Positions 10,809 to 22,366 of a stretch of DNA of 64,000 nucleotides are shown one piece after another. Within the stretch, counting starts at the first letter, position 1, and each line of letters opens with the position of its first letter. The stretch is from the NCBI RefSeq assembly GCF_018294505.1, contig NC_057796.1:271200458-271264457 (forward strand). The letters are read 5' to 3'. The position numbers and the translations under genes were made by a program. Below the pieces are notes generated by a model. The model searched no databases and had not been told where the DNA came from. It was given only the letters and a program-made list of their open reading frames with translations. This DNA comes from Triticum aestivum (lineage: Eukaryota; Streptophyta; Magnoliopsida; Poales; Poaceae).

Positions 10809-11260
10809 ATTCGAATACGATCAGAAAACCGTCCCAAAGGGGTTAAGCTAAGATTCGAATACGATCATATAGCCCCCAGTGGCTTTGGCGTTGCCGATCA
10901 AGAGGGTACCGACAGCTATGTTCTCTTTGGTTCGAATACGACCTATGTTTGAACAGGAAGCCCCCAAATGACCTTGAGAGTTGTTTAACGACGCTGATTC
11001 GAATACGATCCACGTCGGTTCCCAAAGGGGGTTGAGCTATGGTTCAAATATGACCAAGAAACTCCCCAATGAGCTCGGCAGTGTGCCGATCAAAAGGGTA
11101 TCGACAGCTATGTTCTCTTTGGTTCGAATACGACCTATGTTTGAACAGGAAGCCCCCTAGTGATCATGAGAATATTTAACGACTCTGATTCGAATACGAT
11201 CAGGGTCACACCAAAAGGGTTAAGCTAAATTCGAATACGATCAGCTCCCAATGGTCATTA
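10809..11260. repeat. Eightfold TTCGAATACGA motif and 191-bp tandem repeat
   Basis: The sequence gattcgaatacgatc or ggttcgaatacgacc (one copy degraded to ggttcaaatatgacc) occurs eight times. Part of this is a larger tandem repeat: the block starting gccgatcaagagggtaccga at 10892 recurs from 11083 as gccgatcaaaagggtatcga, an offset of about 191 bases. Most motif copies carry the palindromic TTCGAA core. Confidence 0.8.
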
Positions 11261-11299
11261 AAGCAAGGTACCTATGCTTGAGTTGTGCTTTGTAAAGAC

Positions 11300-12089
11300 T
11301 CCTTTTGGTCCCTTTAATTTTTCCTGAGAACTCGAACCTTGCGAGAGATAAATTCTTTTTGAACCGGAAAAACCGGATATTGAGAGTTTCAAGGCTTTGT
11401 GATAAACAAATTTACCTTGAACCGGATTTAAACCGGATATTTAAGAGCTTCAGTGCTTTGTGGGAGATGTCAAGTCTCTTGAGCCGGATCTAAACCGGAA
11501 TCCTTCTTTTTAAGCCGGAAATTTTCTGACGGCCTTTAAACCTTTTTACCAATATGGCGGTAGCCTCCGGGACCGGGTTATTTTCCCCTCCAATGACCCA
11601 GATTTCTTGAATGCATTGAAACCGACCAATGCTGCCGAGTCATATCATTGTAGCCTCCGAGTCTCAAGACGACTCGAGGAGTTGGCTTTGAGATTCTCCA
11701 TATTGACCATAGCATAAGGTGTATATCCTTGGTGCTGATAGCGCGATGTGAATCCACAGAAGGTTGAAGTGACTGCGGCGGGTTATAAATGATCCCGTAT
11801 GAGCCGTGTCAGCAACTCGGCCAATGGTTCCTTCCAACTGGATGTTTTGAAGTTAACCAAACTGTAGTGGTGGCGACTTGTGCGCCTGCCCATTGAGCCG
11901 TCTAGTGCCGACGGCGGCTGATAACACATGACAATTTTCCTCCAAGCTGTTGGAAGAAAACCGGGCTTCCCAAGTAGTGACTTGCTCATATTCAATAATT
12001 CGCTCATGCAGACAGATGCAGTCCTGGTGTGTCGATGTAGACCAGGCCGCAATAGATGGATGGAAAAGACGACCGCCACATCAGAGGCA
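11300..12089. other. Interior of the non-autonomous element without gene
   Basis: Contains several aaccggat or aaccggaa words between 11340 and 11520, loosely spaced, then unremarkable sequence with no open frame I can support. Confidence 0.5.
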
Positions 12090-12960
12090 GCTCAAACAGA
12101 TGAGCCGGCTGCGGCGCTGTAAACCGGCGCGAGCGAGTCAACCATGTTTGTTTTGACGTAGTGAACAAATGTCCTGATTCGTCCGGGCAACAGACGAGTC
12201 GGCCGCGGCGTTGTAAGCCGGCGCGGACGGGCGAGTTAATGTAAACCGGGCCACAGAGGATGGTGACCTTGCACACGTTCATTCTCCGGGCAGTATGACA
12301 CGGACGAAACCCCGGTGCAGAACGTTGCCATTGCTTGCTCCATACCCTGATACGTCAGGCCAGTAGTTATCCACCGCGGAGTTGATGATCACCGCGGCGA
12401 GGTTAAAACCAATCACGAGCGAGTCGGCCACAGATATAGACAAATGAGTCGGCGGAGGCTTTGTAAACCGGTGCAGACAAGCAACTTGTCCTCCGCATTG
12501 TAAACTGGTGCGGACGCGTGAACCGGCAAGTCAGCCGACGTGTTGATGTAAATTGGGCCGCAGAGGCGGCGGCTGGCACGCGCGTTCGTCGAGCAACATG
12601 ACACGGCCATCGCTCTTGCAGTGAACCATTGCCATGCATAAACGATACGCGACATTTAAAGGACATAGCGGACGCGTGAGTCGGCCGCAGCATTGTAAGC
12701 CGCGCAGACAGACGAGTCGGCCGCGGGAGCAGATAGATGAGCCGGCCGCGGCGTTGTAAGCCGGTGCGGACGAGCAAGTTGTCCTCCGCATTATAAACCG
12801 GCGCGGACGCATGAACCGGCGGCGAGGGCGGACGCGTGAGTCGTCCGTGGCGTTGTAAGGTGGTGCAGACGGGCGAGTCGGCCGGCGCGTTGATGTAAAC
12901 TGGACCGCGATACGGGTGTCCGTGAAGCTGCGCGGCACAACCAAACATGCCTCCGCGGCG
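12090..12960. repeat. GC-rich interspersed repeat, gagtcggccgcggcgttgta kind
   Basis: Units containing gagtcggccgcggcgttgta followed by agccggcgcggacg recur at about 12100, 12190, 12420, 12490, 12670, 12740, 12790 and 12835 with many variants. A longer piece (gttgatgtaaa..gggccgcagag) recurs at about 12235, 12540 and 12890. The units create open frames on the minus strand rich in Arg, Pro and Thr that I regard as by-products. Confidence 0.7.
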
Positions 12961-14116
12961 TAATACCACCCCTTTTTCTTTTAATAGCCTTCCTGCATAA
13001 AAATATTACAGGCCAGAGTAACCGTTGTCGGATGAATTAACATGTACTGATAAAATACATTGGAAAAATAACACCTGGTATTTTTTGCTGGATGAACACG
13101 GATGCTGACGCTGGATAATGCATAGTGCTGCTTTTGTTTTGCACTGGCGAGACAAGACATCACCAGCAAGGGCGCCTTGGCAAAGCGGAGATGAGTCTCG
13201 GCAGAAGAAACATCGGGAGCGACCGCGCAGGGCATCTCAAGGCGGAAACTAGGCGAAGGAGGCCCGTGACCCAGCTTGTAGCAGAGACTCCACCGGGTGG
13301 TGGCTCTAAGTGGCAGCGACCGGCTCGGACCAGAGAAACAGGTGACTACAACTCATCTGACAGATCGCTTCCTTTCCTCTGTTTTTTTACAATATGTACG
13401 GATACATACTCCTTATATGACTAGCACGCCTCACATGATGATCCCTGGCCACTCGGATTTAGCTTCCACGTAGCACACTAGCAATTGACTCCTGGCTTTT
13501 CCTTAGATCCATATTTGAATCAGAGTAGTATTCATCTTTGATTGAGCTGTTACACCCGTCCGAGTCTGCCTTGGTCTGAAACAACTACCAACTCTTTTTC
13601 TTCAATAGTATTTTCCTTAATACATCTGGAAGTTCATCAAAAGCTGCGGCAGCTTTTAGTCAGATGTGACCCTGATCAATTTTGTCCACCTTAGCGTTGC
13701 AAGATCAATGCTCCTCTTTTTTTATTGTCTTCATGTACAGACTGGGATAATTGTAATCTTTGACTGATGTTTGATCTCTCCACCACGAGCTGACTTTATC
13801 ATGGGGCTGTAGTAGCCGGTCGTGTGAACCCACGAAGCTGAACGTAGTGTTGCCCTGTTTTGTCTTCCTCGGATTGCAAATTGCGGAGAATTGAATTTTC
13901 CTGAGTTGAGCAGATCGTCTCCCCTTCTATATATAGGTCATATGGTATTTTTTTCGAGTCGACTGCATCCATGCAGGGCACCAAACTTTTTAATCAACTG
14001 GTGAACTCGTAGCCGATGTAGATCCTTCTGCGCCGGCTCTTTTTCATCCGGAATTTTACGAGCTTCTCGAACCCTAGAAGAGATCCCTCCAAGAACTCAA
14101 CACCACCGTGCGACAG
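12961..14116 (-). other. Leader region of the non-autonomous element
   Basis: This lies between the repeats and the primer site, so on the sense (minus) strand it is the 5' leader. No conserved gag frame is seen; only short frames occur. Confidence 0.5.
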
Positions 14117-14135
14117 CCCCACGGTGGGCGCCAAC
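14117..14135 (-). other. Primer binding site
   Basis: On minus, TTGGCGCCCACCGTGGGG directly follows the LTR end ACGACA. This type of site is complementary to a tRNA 3' end and starts minus-strand DNA synthesis. Confidence 0.8.
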
Positions 14136-14777
14136 TGTCGTGGAATTGACACGGCAGATGTCCTTAGTGTCAGGACTTAGTCGCGAGGACAACGCATCTA
14201 TGTGGTAGCTTGAGAGGGGTTGAGCGGAATCGAGAGACGCAACACAAGACGAGGATTTAGACAGCTTCGGGCCCCGGGAAACATCATCCGGTAATAACCC
14301 TACATGCTGTTTGAGGCTAGGTCTCATTATGATCACGGGAGAGTCGCCGAGAACCGGCTCTCGGTGTTTTGCCCTAGAGATTGTTTCTTGTCTTGTCCCT
14401 CTTTGGGGAGCCCTGCCCCTTCTTATATAAGTTAGAGGGGCGGGTTACATGTGGAGTCCTAGTAGGACTAGGACTAGTCTATCTTCTCTTACAAGTTAAT
14501 TACAAGTCCGGGTCTTGCTTCCTTGTAAAGGAAATATTCGTCATCCCTTTCTTCTTAAGCCGGCCCACCATCTCATGAGCCGGCCATCTGGGCCTTGGGC
14601 CTAGTCTTCTATCTGACCCGCCGTTGGGGTCATCCGGGAGTCGTCCGGCTCGTGAGTCGTCTGACAGTGAGCCGTCAGACCCGTGAGTCACCAGTCTTCT
14701 GGCGGGTCACGGTGAAGCGCCAAGTCCGGCCGGGTCATACTTCCGGCCAGGTCATACCGCGGGGTATATCCCCGACA
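14136..14777 (-). repeat. 5' LTR of the non-autonomous element (642 bp)
   Basis: Nearly identical to 8299-8923, with a 17-bp local duplication near 14742 (ggccgggtcatac / ggccaggtcatacc). Ends are TG...CA. Confidence 0.88.
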
Positions 14778-16295
14778 CAACGGGTGACTGGGTTTGCAGT
14801 TTTTATCAAGTCCCATAATGTTACTATTGAATTCAAGCCTTGGAAGGAGGAGGTACCACACTGTTTTGACTTACAACCTATGTAGGTGCACGTGCACGGT
14901 GTGGCACATGCTCTTCGTCACTTCCTGGGTATTTGGACGGTCGGCTCGGTGATTGGTGCTACCCTGGAGGTTGACCTACTCTGTTTGCGTCGTCGAGGAA
15001 TTGTTCGCATTCAAGTGGCGGTGCTTAATCTTGACGCCTTCAAGAGGAGCACAATTAATTCTCTCTTGTCTGGCGTTATTGTCCAGGGGAAGGAGTATGA
15101 GTTTCAATACAGTCTGGAAGAACCAGACTTTCGTGTTGATGCTGGTTTTGTGCCTAGAGTTTGGGAGCACGGAGATGATCCAGGCGACGATATGGGTCAT
15201 GACGGGGAGGACACAGCGGGGGGCAAGGACCCAAGTAAGAGGCCCAAACCCGCCTCATCGTCCAATGAGTCTTTAGTGCCACCTTCATTTGGAGGCGTGA
15301 TGCCCATGCAGTTGTCCATGTCTTCTGGGAGGTCTTCGCTGCCAGCTGTGAGGTCTTCTCCGACGGCCACGACACCACCAGCTTCACCGATCGCGGCGCC
15401 CTTGATTACCACGCCACCGTCATCCTCGATGACTTCGACACCACGGTTTTCGACGACGCCAACCAGGCCATCGCTGACAACACACTATCGCCTCGACGAG
15501 GGCTCAAAGGCGTGGCCTCATCTACAGGGGGAGGCATCCGCAGTTTGCCTCCCCATGCGCTTCATCACCGACGCCGTCGCTGGTCATTCCGCGGCGGGGA
15601 GTGGTATTCTCTCCCGCGGTTCGAGCGGATCGTGACTCGGCGATGGCAGAGCTGCGTGCTTTGTCTTCTTCTCCTTCGTCGCCAGGAGAGGCGACGGTGT
15701 CCAGGGCCTCGACGCCGCCCACACCGTCTCCTCCGCTAGAGGTCGCAGAGGTTGAGGTGCAACCCTCTGGGGCCTCTTCACCTTCGCCGCATTCACCTAC
15801 TCCGCCGCTCGGAGACACCGGACATGTTGCTACTGCCGACTTCACCACTCGCCGCTGAGACGCAGCGGGCGTCACTTCGTTGGTGTCGATGGTACGGCAG
15901 CGACTGACGAGGACTCTCTGACCAAGGCCATGCGTAGGACGGCAACCCGCAACCTCGACTATGAAGGTTATTCATGCGTGTACACGATGGCTCCGTACGT
16001 GGTCCATCCTGCACATGCCGGAGGACAGAGAGCTTTTATGATGACGTCTACACGACTGGAGCATACAGTCAGGGAGGTTTTCTCCTAACATGGATGTTGG
16101 TGTAATCTCTGAATAGGATTTGTCCCAACCTAGGCTGAACTGATTTACTTTTGCTGCAAAACGATATTTATTTTTAGGCTTGTTGAACTTGTCGGCTGTG
16201 TGCATCACGCTATGCAGAGGCTGGGTATTTTTCAATGCGGTTGTATCACCTCGATATCAATTGAATAAAATGTTTTTATCAAAAAAAAAGTCAGA
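14778..16295 (+). pseudogene. DUF4283-type protein pseudogene, downstream part with poly(A)
   Basis: The frame resumes after the insertion and reads FKPWKEEVPHCFDLQP, then a TAG at 14883-14885 where the family has Trp, then HVHGVAHALRHFLGIW, VGSVIGATLEVDLLCLRRRG and YEFQYSLEEPDF, the core and end of a DUF4283-like domain. After an acidic linker comes a long Ser/Pro/Thr-rich low-complexity part that changes frame near 15600, and a tail with DSLTKAMRR typical of this family. An AATAAAA signal at 16264 and nine A residues at 16281-16289 end the unit, which suggests a retroposed origin. It is broken by the LTR element, the TAG and frameshifts. Confidence 0.65.
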
Positions 16296-16708
16296 TTTTT
16301 TTGACCGCCCGACGTTACAGGGGGGTTTGAGCAGATGCTCTGATAGTCTTATGGTCTGATGGCCTCTTCGCGACTCGCATGGACAAGGTACGTGATGAAC
16401 TGAGTGGTGTTTTTTTCTTTTTCACGTTGCTACAACCGTGAAATGGAACCAGCGGCAACAAGAAAGAAAAAGGAAAGCTGGTAATGGAGGCCCAATAGTC
16501 AGTGGCCGTAACTCGAAATGTTCCCGATCCCATCGCCGATAAGAATACCCGTACCGAGGACGTGACCCCCACGGCCACCACCTGCAAAGCAACCACCCGC
16601 CCGCCGACGATTCGATCCCCCTCCCCGGTTCGCCCCAACCGCTCCGCCGCCGTCACCGCCGGAGAGGGGGAGGAAGGGCCGGAGGGGGAGGGGCTGCCCG
16701 TCGACGAG
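16296..16708 (+). promoter_or_regulatory. 5' flank and leader of the DeSI-like gene
   Basis: The first in-frame ATG of the gene is at 16709, and the frame is open but ATG-less back to a TAG at about 16496. A segment at 16420-16537 (gaaccagcggcaacaag ... gcccaatagtcagtg) recurs in diverged form in intron 2 at 17563-17690. No clear TATA box is seen. Confidence 0.45.
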
Positions 16709-19700
16709 ATGAAGGAGGTGGTGCTCCACGTGTACGACGTGACCAACAGCGACTCCGAAAAGACCAACAACACCATCCTCCAGATCAACCGCATCTTCAA
16801 GGACCGCATCGGCCTCGGCGGCATCTTCCACAGCGCCGTCCAGGTCCTCCCCCCTACGCCTCCCGCTCTCCCGGATCCCGGCGACGCATTCTGCCTGCCT
16901 GCTTGCCCCCTCCTCCTCCAGATCCCCAATTCTCATTTCCCGATGTGTCGCGTGCAGGTCTATGGCGAGGAGGAGTGGTCGTTCGGGTTCTGCGAGAACG
17001 GCAGCGGGGTGTTCAGCTGCCCCGTGAGCAAGAACCCCATGTACACATACCGCGAGCGCATCGTCCTCGGGGAGACGGAGTGCACCATAGCCACCGTGAA
17101 CAGGATCCTGCGCGAGCTCAGCCGCGACTGGCCAGGGCACTCCTACGACCTCCTCTCCAGGAACTGCAACCACTTCTGCGACGTGCTCTGCGACAGGCTC
17201 GGCGTCCCCAAGCTTCCAGGTAAAGAATCGGAGTTTTTGTTGCGAAATCAGAGGAGATTAGGAGCATTGTTCTTCTGATTAGCCACTGGAGTGGTAGTAG
17301 TCAGTACCGATAGGTGGATTACAAATGTATATCTGGCCCCGAAAGGATACCAAATCTCTGGTGGTAAAAGTAATTCACAACTTTGTCGATGCCGCCATAG
17401 GAGGATTCCAGTTTAGCTAATGAGGTTGGCTTGACTAGGAAAATAAAATGAAATTGAATTGGATGATGTGGTGACGCCGAGCCTTTCGCGCATAGTTTGG
17501 GGATAGTTTCCAGCTAGCAGATAGTCAGAACGTCCGTTTATGCATTTCACCTTGTATCTTTCAGCTACGTTGCTGGTTAACCGCAACCATCAAACGGGAA
17601 CCAGTAGCAAGAAGGAAGAAGAAGGAAAGCTGGTAGCAGGGGCCCAATAGTCAGTGACTGTGACTTGAAATGTTTCTGTTCCCACCACCATATTGTTTAG
17701 CTAATTGCTGTGGTAAAAGCCAAGGGCATAGAGTTTTGCATATTGCTACTCAGCTATATAAGATCGGTGATATTGAAGTGTTGAACTTCAACTTCAGGAG
17801 AGGAGTGGACTTGTTTGAGAGCTGATGATCGGTGGTGCAGATTAAGCGGAAGGGATTGTGTTATCTCGAAGGTGTTAAATGTTTTGTGAGGAGAGTGGAT
17901 GTGGCTGGAAAGAGTGGTGCGGGGTATAAGGACTATTTAGCTAATATTGCTTTCACTTGAAGGTGTCAATTGCCTTACAAGTAGAGGAGATTCGCCTCAA
18001 CATGATAGGACTGGTGTCCATGGCCTTTTAAGACCATGAGGAGCTATCTATCTTCCGCCGGAACTCTATATTAGCTTGTACAACTTGCAAGGCTCAGTTT
18101 ACGTTGCTGAACTGTGCTGCCTGAAACTTGTTTTGTGATCTGATTTGGAATAGTAAGAAAAACAGGAAAAAAACTAGTTAACCAAATACTACCTCCGTCC
18201 CATATTAATTGACGCTCAAATTTCAGTGCTACAGCCACGTGGAGTCAATTATGCTATGTTCGATTGGTTTTATTGTGCTCGACTTGGAACTATTTTTTTT
18301 TGGTTAGTACTATTATAGTATGGAAATTGGGATTTCAGAAGATAAACTGCTGTTCCCTCATACCTGAAGTTTTGCTATAAGATGATTAATGTATAAAGTC
18401 TTTAGGATAAGATTATTAATGTGTGAAAACTACATAGATATTGCATGAATTTTGAGCTATATGCCACCAGACGCCTTGAGAGTGATGGAGATATCATTGT
18501 TTCCCGATTGTTATCCGTCTTGCTAGCATGCAGTATTCCCATTCAGATTTGAAATGACTTAACAATTGATTTATTTTTTATTTGGCTGACCTTGTATATT
18601 GAATCTTGCAGGCTGGGTTAATCGTTTTGCCAATGCTGGCGATACTGCTGTGGTGGTTGCTGAGAATACAGCAGTTAAGGTGTGTATTTAATCTGTTCGT
18701 ATGTGCGCCAGTCCTTTTGTCTTCTGATAGCACAACTGTTGTATTCATTGACTACTTCCATGCGCGATTATTTGCTGTGTTACACTGTCCTAACTGTTAT
18801 GAGTTTAGTTTGTTCTGCGTTGCATAGATATTTCATAACAGTATCTCAGCAGTACATCATTATTACAATCTGCAAGTTAAGGAGCATATCGACGGAGATA
18901 CCAGATTTAGGCCCTGCCCTCATTTTCAAATATGGTACTTCGAAGCAATTTATTTTTGTGATAGATGTCACAAATTGTCATCGCAATTGGTTCATACCTG
19001 CCAATATCTTGGCATATAAGCAATTATGGTTTTCTTAATCCTTGACCTCATCATTAAATCAAGGATCATTTTATTACCTCCTACCTTTTTTTGTGTGACC
19101 GCATGACATGCAAAATTAGGGTTGGTTTAGTGATAGTGAGACGAGTATTTCAGCAGAATTTTCAACATTATTGTCTTGGTAAATTGAACATGCTGCGCTG
19201 CATGTGATCAAGTGGTAGTGCCGGCAAGCCAATGTCTGGACCATGCAGCCACCATATGAAGTATGAATGCACGGTATTTGCGGGTCCATACTGCATAATC
19301 ATTGGTTTGACTTTGTACCTGTCTTTTTCTCATATTAAAGTGATGGTACAAATAGATGTCAAAACTTCAGAAAAGTACATACTCCAAGCAAGGAAAAAAA
19401 ATAAGTATTTAACTAATCAGTTAAGTTTTTTGCAAAAAAAAAACTAATTAGTTTGGCCTTAGCATGCTTTCTGTTTTAGTCTCTGTTCATGTCATGTCCA
19501 TCTTGGATCTTGACTAATCCGAATGTACATTTATTTGCTTTTTAATATTATAATTGGTGTTCTTCAATTGAACACAGCTAACTTTAAAGGTAATGTTGCA
19601 ATTCTCTCTTCTATTTGGTTGTCTCGCTCTTTGCTTCCCTGATTTTGGGTGCTTTCTTTGTTCATATTTTTTTCATCAAGATGCTATATGCTCGCTGAAT

Positions 19701-20201
19701 ACCCTATGTGTTTATTAGTTTTTGTATTGTGCCTTTGGATTGAAGCTTTGAAATAACGTTTACGTGTACTGTTATGGGTTCATTGTTATTCACTTATTCC
19801 ATACTTTCGCATTATCTTGCTTATACATATTGTATTGATTATTCTCCTTGACATGATTTTTATTGTTGCGACTTTATGTTTTGCAGTTCAGGCAGGCTAA
19901 AACAGAAATTGTCAATGCTAGTAGAGTAGCATATAGATTTATGGCAGGCCTGACTTCGAAAAACCAGGCTTCCCAAGAGTCTCCTGGTGAACAAAATAGA
20001 GGCAGCCCTACTTTCCAAGGAACATGGTTCAAGAATGTTGTTTCAGCTGGGGCGAAGCCATCTACAAGTGGGTCGACTCCCTCGCAAGAAGATGACGACA
20101 CCCCCCCCCTTGCAGCGCCAACAATCAACAGAGCAACCAACAAGGTTGTAGCCGCTGTCACAGCAGGCCTACCGACCGTTGTATTGAAATCTGTAGTGTA
20201 A
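16709..20201 (+). CDS. PPPDE/DeSI-like putative cysteine peptidase, 259 aa, 4 exons
   Basis: Exons: 16709-16843, 16958-17219, 18612-18679 and 19887-20201, all with GT..AG introns and matching phases, ending in TAA. The product is a plant deSI-like protein (PPPDE family), a papain-fold thiol peptidase group linked to removal of SUMO or ubiquitin; the cell role of plant members is little known. The start MKEVVLHVYDVT is typical. The catalytic pair is His41 (GGIFHSAVQVYG) and Cys115 (LLSRNCNHFCD). Exon 3 supplies WVNRFANAGD and exon 4 QAKTEIVNASRVAYRFMAG, the conserved C-terminal helix. Residues after about 180 are Ser/Pro-rich with an acidic patch. No signal peptide or membrane segment is seen. 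It looks intact and is the only convincing host gene here. Confidence 0.93.
17563..17690 (+). repeat. Diverged copy of the gene's 5' flank inside intron 2
   Basis: Compared with 16420-16537 it shares gttgct, ggaaccag.ggcaa or agtagcaag, aggaaagctggta and ggcccaatagtcagtg in the same order, with gaps and substitutions, followed by acttgaaatgttt against actcgaaatgttc. The copy stops near the point where the coding exon begins in the original. Confidence 0.75.
18188..18250. mobile_element. Possible truncated Stowaway MITE end in intron 2
   Basis: The bases tactacctccgtcccata resemble a Stowaway terminus (CTCCCTCCGTCCC). No matching opposite end was found nearby, so it would be a remnant. Confidence 0.35.
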
Positions 20202-22366
20202 CAGTAGCAAACATTTGTTCAAACTTGTTTATTCATACATGAATCTATGTGTCTCTGCATTGCAACTGAAAGCATCAAATGTGAAACATACTCTTCTAGC
20301 TTGACAAGCTCGCTAACCAGGCTGATAACTTCCGGAAGGTGCCCAAGAAAACATTTGCCTTCCATTTAACTAGATGCACTACTCACTAGTGACCATAGCT
20401 AAGGGAGTATGGGTGGCGCCGACATTTTAGTAGTTTACATTAAACTGCCAAAACATCCTACATTAGTGAACAGTGGGGATAATTCTTACAGGTATTAAGG
20501 TCTTCTCGGATGTGGCTTTTAAATGCTTCAAGATCCTTGGAAGGCAGTCTTCTTGTACAACTATTGGAATTGGTTTGTTCGTAGATATACAGGATATACA
20601 GGCGGGTACACAGATTCAGATCCAAGCATCAACAGCAGATTCCCCTCTTCAGGCCAAAGCGCTTGCGCTACTTCTTCCGGCCAAAATCACTATTTTGACC
20701 TTCTTTTTGCCAAAATCACAATTTAATCCCTTAAAAAAAAACTGATTTGAACCTTTCTGGTGATGTCATTCACCATGGCGTTTGGGTTGCATGGAATGGT
20801 CCATGGCATTTACCTCCGCAGGACATGGCGTCTCTGGTGTGAGACGAATGGCCACAGACCACGGCGTCTCTTTCCTCACCGATTGTTTGCCTCTCGCCGA
20901 GGCAGCTGCGGGTAGAAGAGCGGATACAGATAAAGTCCATTGAACCATCAGGCACTCACTAGCTGATTATTTCTCCATCTCCAACGAGCTGCAGTCTCCC
21001 ATCTTTCACGGACTATGCTATGTTCAGAAGCTCAATGGCATATAGCTGATAATGTGTGGTCATCAGCAGAAGTACCTTTCTATACTAAAGCTCAAATGCT
21101 CCTGGTGTGAACAGTAAAAACGTGTTTTTGGAGCTCAAACCTGTTTTTGGATGCAATTCTTCAGCTCATAGGCATACTCCTTGGCTCCTTGTCCTTGTCA
21201 TAAAAGGCAAGGCCCAGGAGTGTAGCCTATCTCTTGAAGAGATTTACCACACGTGTGTTTTCTATCTGTTTTTCCTTTTCAAGTACATGATTATTTTACT
21301 TTTTATTTGTTTTACATTCAAAAAAGAAATGTAAAAACACTGCAATAATTAGTAATGCACAATTACTTTTTGTATTTATAGTAATAATCTAGAAATATAT
21401 TAACTAAATGTTCAACGTGTTTTGAAAATGTAAGAATAATTTTACAAAATAATTTTATTAATAAACGGTGAAATTTTTCTAAAAAGACATAGAACATTTT
21501 AAAAAATGCATGAAGAACATTTTTTAATAATACATAGATTTTTTAAAATAGCGTTGAACATTTTTCCAAATGAATGATGACATTCTTGAAAATAATTGAT
21601 AAACATTTTTTAATGCACTATTTAAAAAAAAGTTTCATGGAAAATTTATTTGTTCTTACATTTATTTCATCAATGAGGGAAAAATAAAAATCAAAAAATG
21701 AAATGGGAAACAAACATGAACTTGGAAATAGATATAAAACAAACCGATAGGGAACACACATCAGGAAAATCACTTGAAGAGGTACGGTACATTACTAGGG
21801 CGGCCAAATTGTGCATGTTGTAGGAGAGTTCAAGCGATGCATAGCAACGCACGAGCTATATCTCGCTTGTAGCAAGACATAAATTTCTCACGCCTAAAGC
21901 ATTTTCCGGTGGCGACAGTACTGGGTCGGCCCATGGCTCGACTTGTACAGAGCACAAGCTGCATGATTGTATGAATGAGGAGATAACACTATAGCAAATC
22001 AGAGAATCTACACGACCAAGATGAAGACTGGATTGCGGAGTGGAGATCCGGCATTGATGCCTTTATATGCATGGTATGGCCAAGAAATTTTCAGCAAGGC
22101 CAACCCTTGGCCATGGCAATAGGTGTGATGACCCGGGGGGCATCTAAAATAAGGATTCAATACATCTTCATACACAAATACAATAAAAAAGAAATGAAAT
22201 AAAATAAAATAAAATAAATGATTTTTTTAATGAATACTACACTCTACCAATCATGAAGACTATTTAAGTTGGGTAGGGAGGCATGACCCCCTCCCCTGCC
22301 TTATGTTAAGGCAGGGGGCATTGGCCCCCACCCCACCCCTTGTATGAAGATGCAACTGCCTAATAC
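20202..22366. other. 3' flank and unassigned intergenic DNA
   Basis: Starts with the probable 3' untranslated region of the DeSI-like gene. 20500-20960 has no supported gene. 21340-21670 is very A/T-rich, with repeated (g)aacatttttt words, as in eroded transposon DNA. 22190-22217 is an (AAAAT)n run. 22288-22318 is a hairpin with arms cccctgccttaa / ttaaggcaggggg. No family can be named with confidence. Confidence 0.5.

Larger units (their letters stand above)
8299..14777 (-). mobile_element. Non-autonomous LTR retrotransposon (minus strand)
   Basis: Two near-identical LTRs (8299-8923 and 14136-14777) bracket a 5.2-kb interior with no gag, protease, reverse transcriptase or integrase frame. 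The primer site beside the right LTR, read on minus, is TTGGCGCCCACCGTGGGG, a common grass Gypsy primer site. The tract beside the left LTR, on minus, is AAACTGGGGGCTAA, a polypurine tract. The element therefore runs right to left. Flanking duplicates are cagcg (8294-8298) and caacg (14778-14782), one base apart. About seven substitutions separate the LTRs by eye, so insertion was fairly recent. It must be moved by proteins of another element. The interior is mostly repeats (see 9427, 10809 and 12090). Confidence 0.85.

Noticed and set aside
12403..12969. 188-residue minus-strand frame in the non-autonomous element
   Set aside because: Generated by the GC-rich repeat units; no domain, and overlapping frames are similar in length.
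16502..16708. N-terminal extension of the DeSI-like protein
   Set aside because: The frame is open but has no ATG before 16709, and the family starts at the MKEVVLHVYDVT-type sequence.
16499..17173. 224-residue minus-strand frame across the DeSI exons
   Set aside because: Shadow of GC-rich exons; the plus strand has splice sites, phases and family motifs.
22288..22318. Hairpin cccctgccttaa/ttaaggcagggg as a terminator or regulatory RNA
   Set aside because: An isolated short inverted repeat in intergenic plant DNA; nothing around it supports a function.
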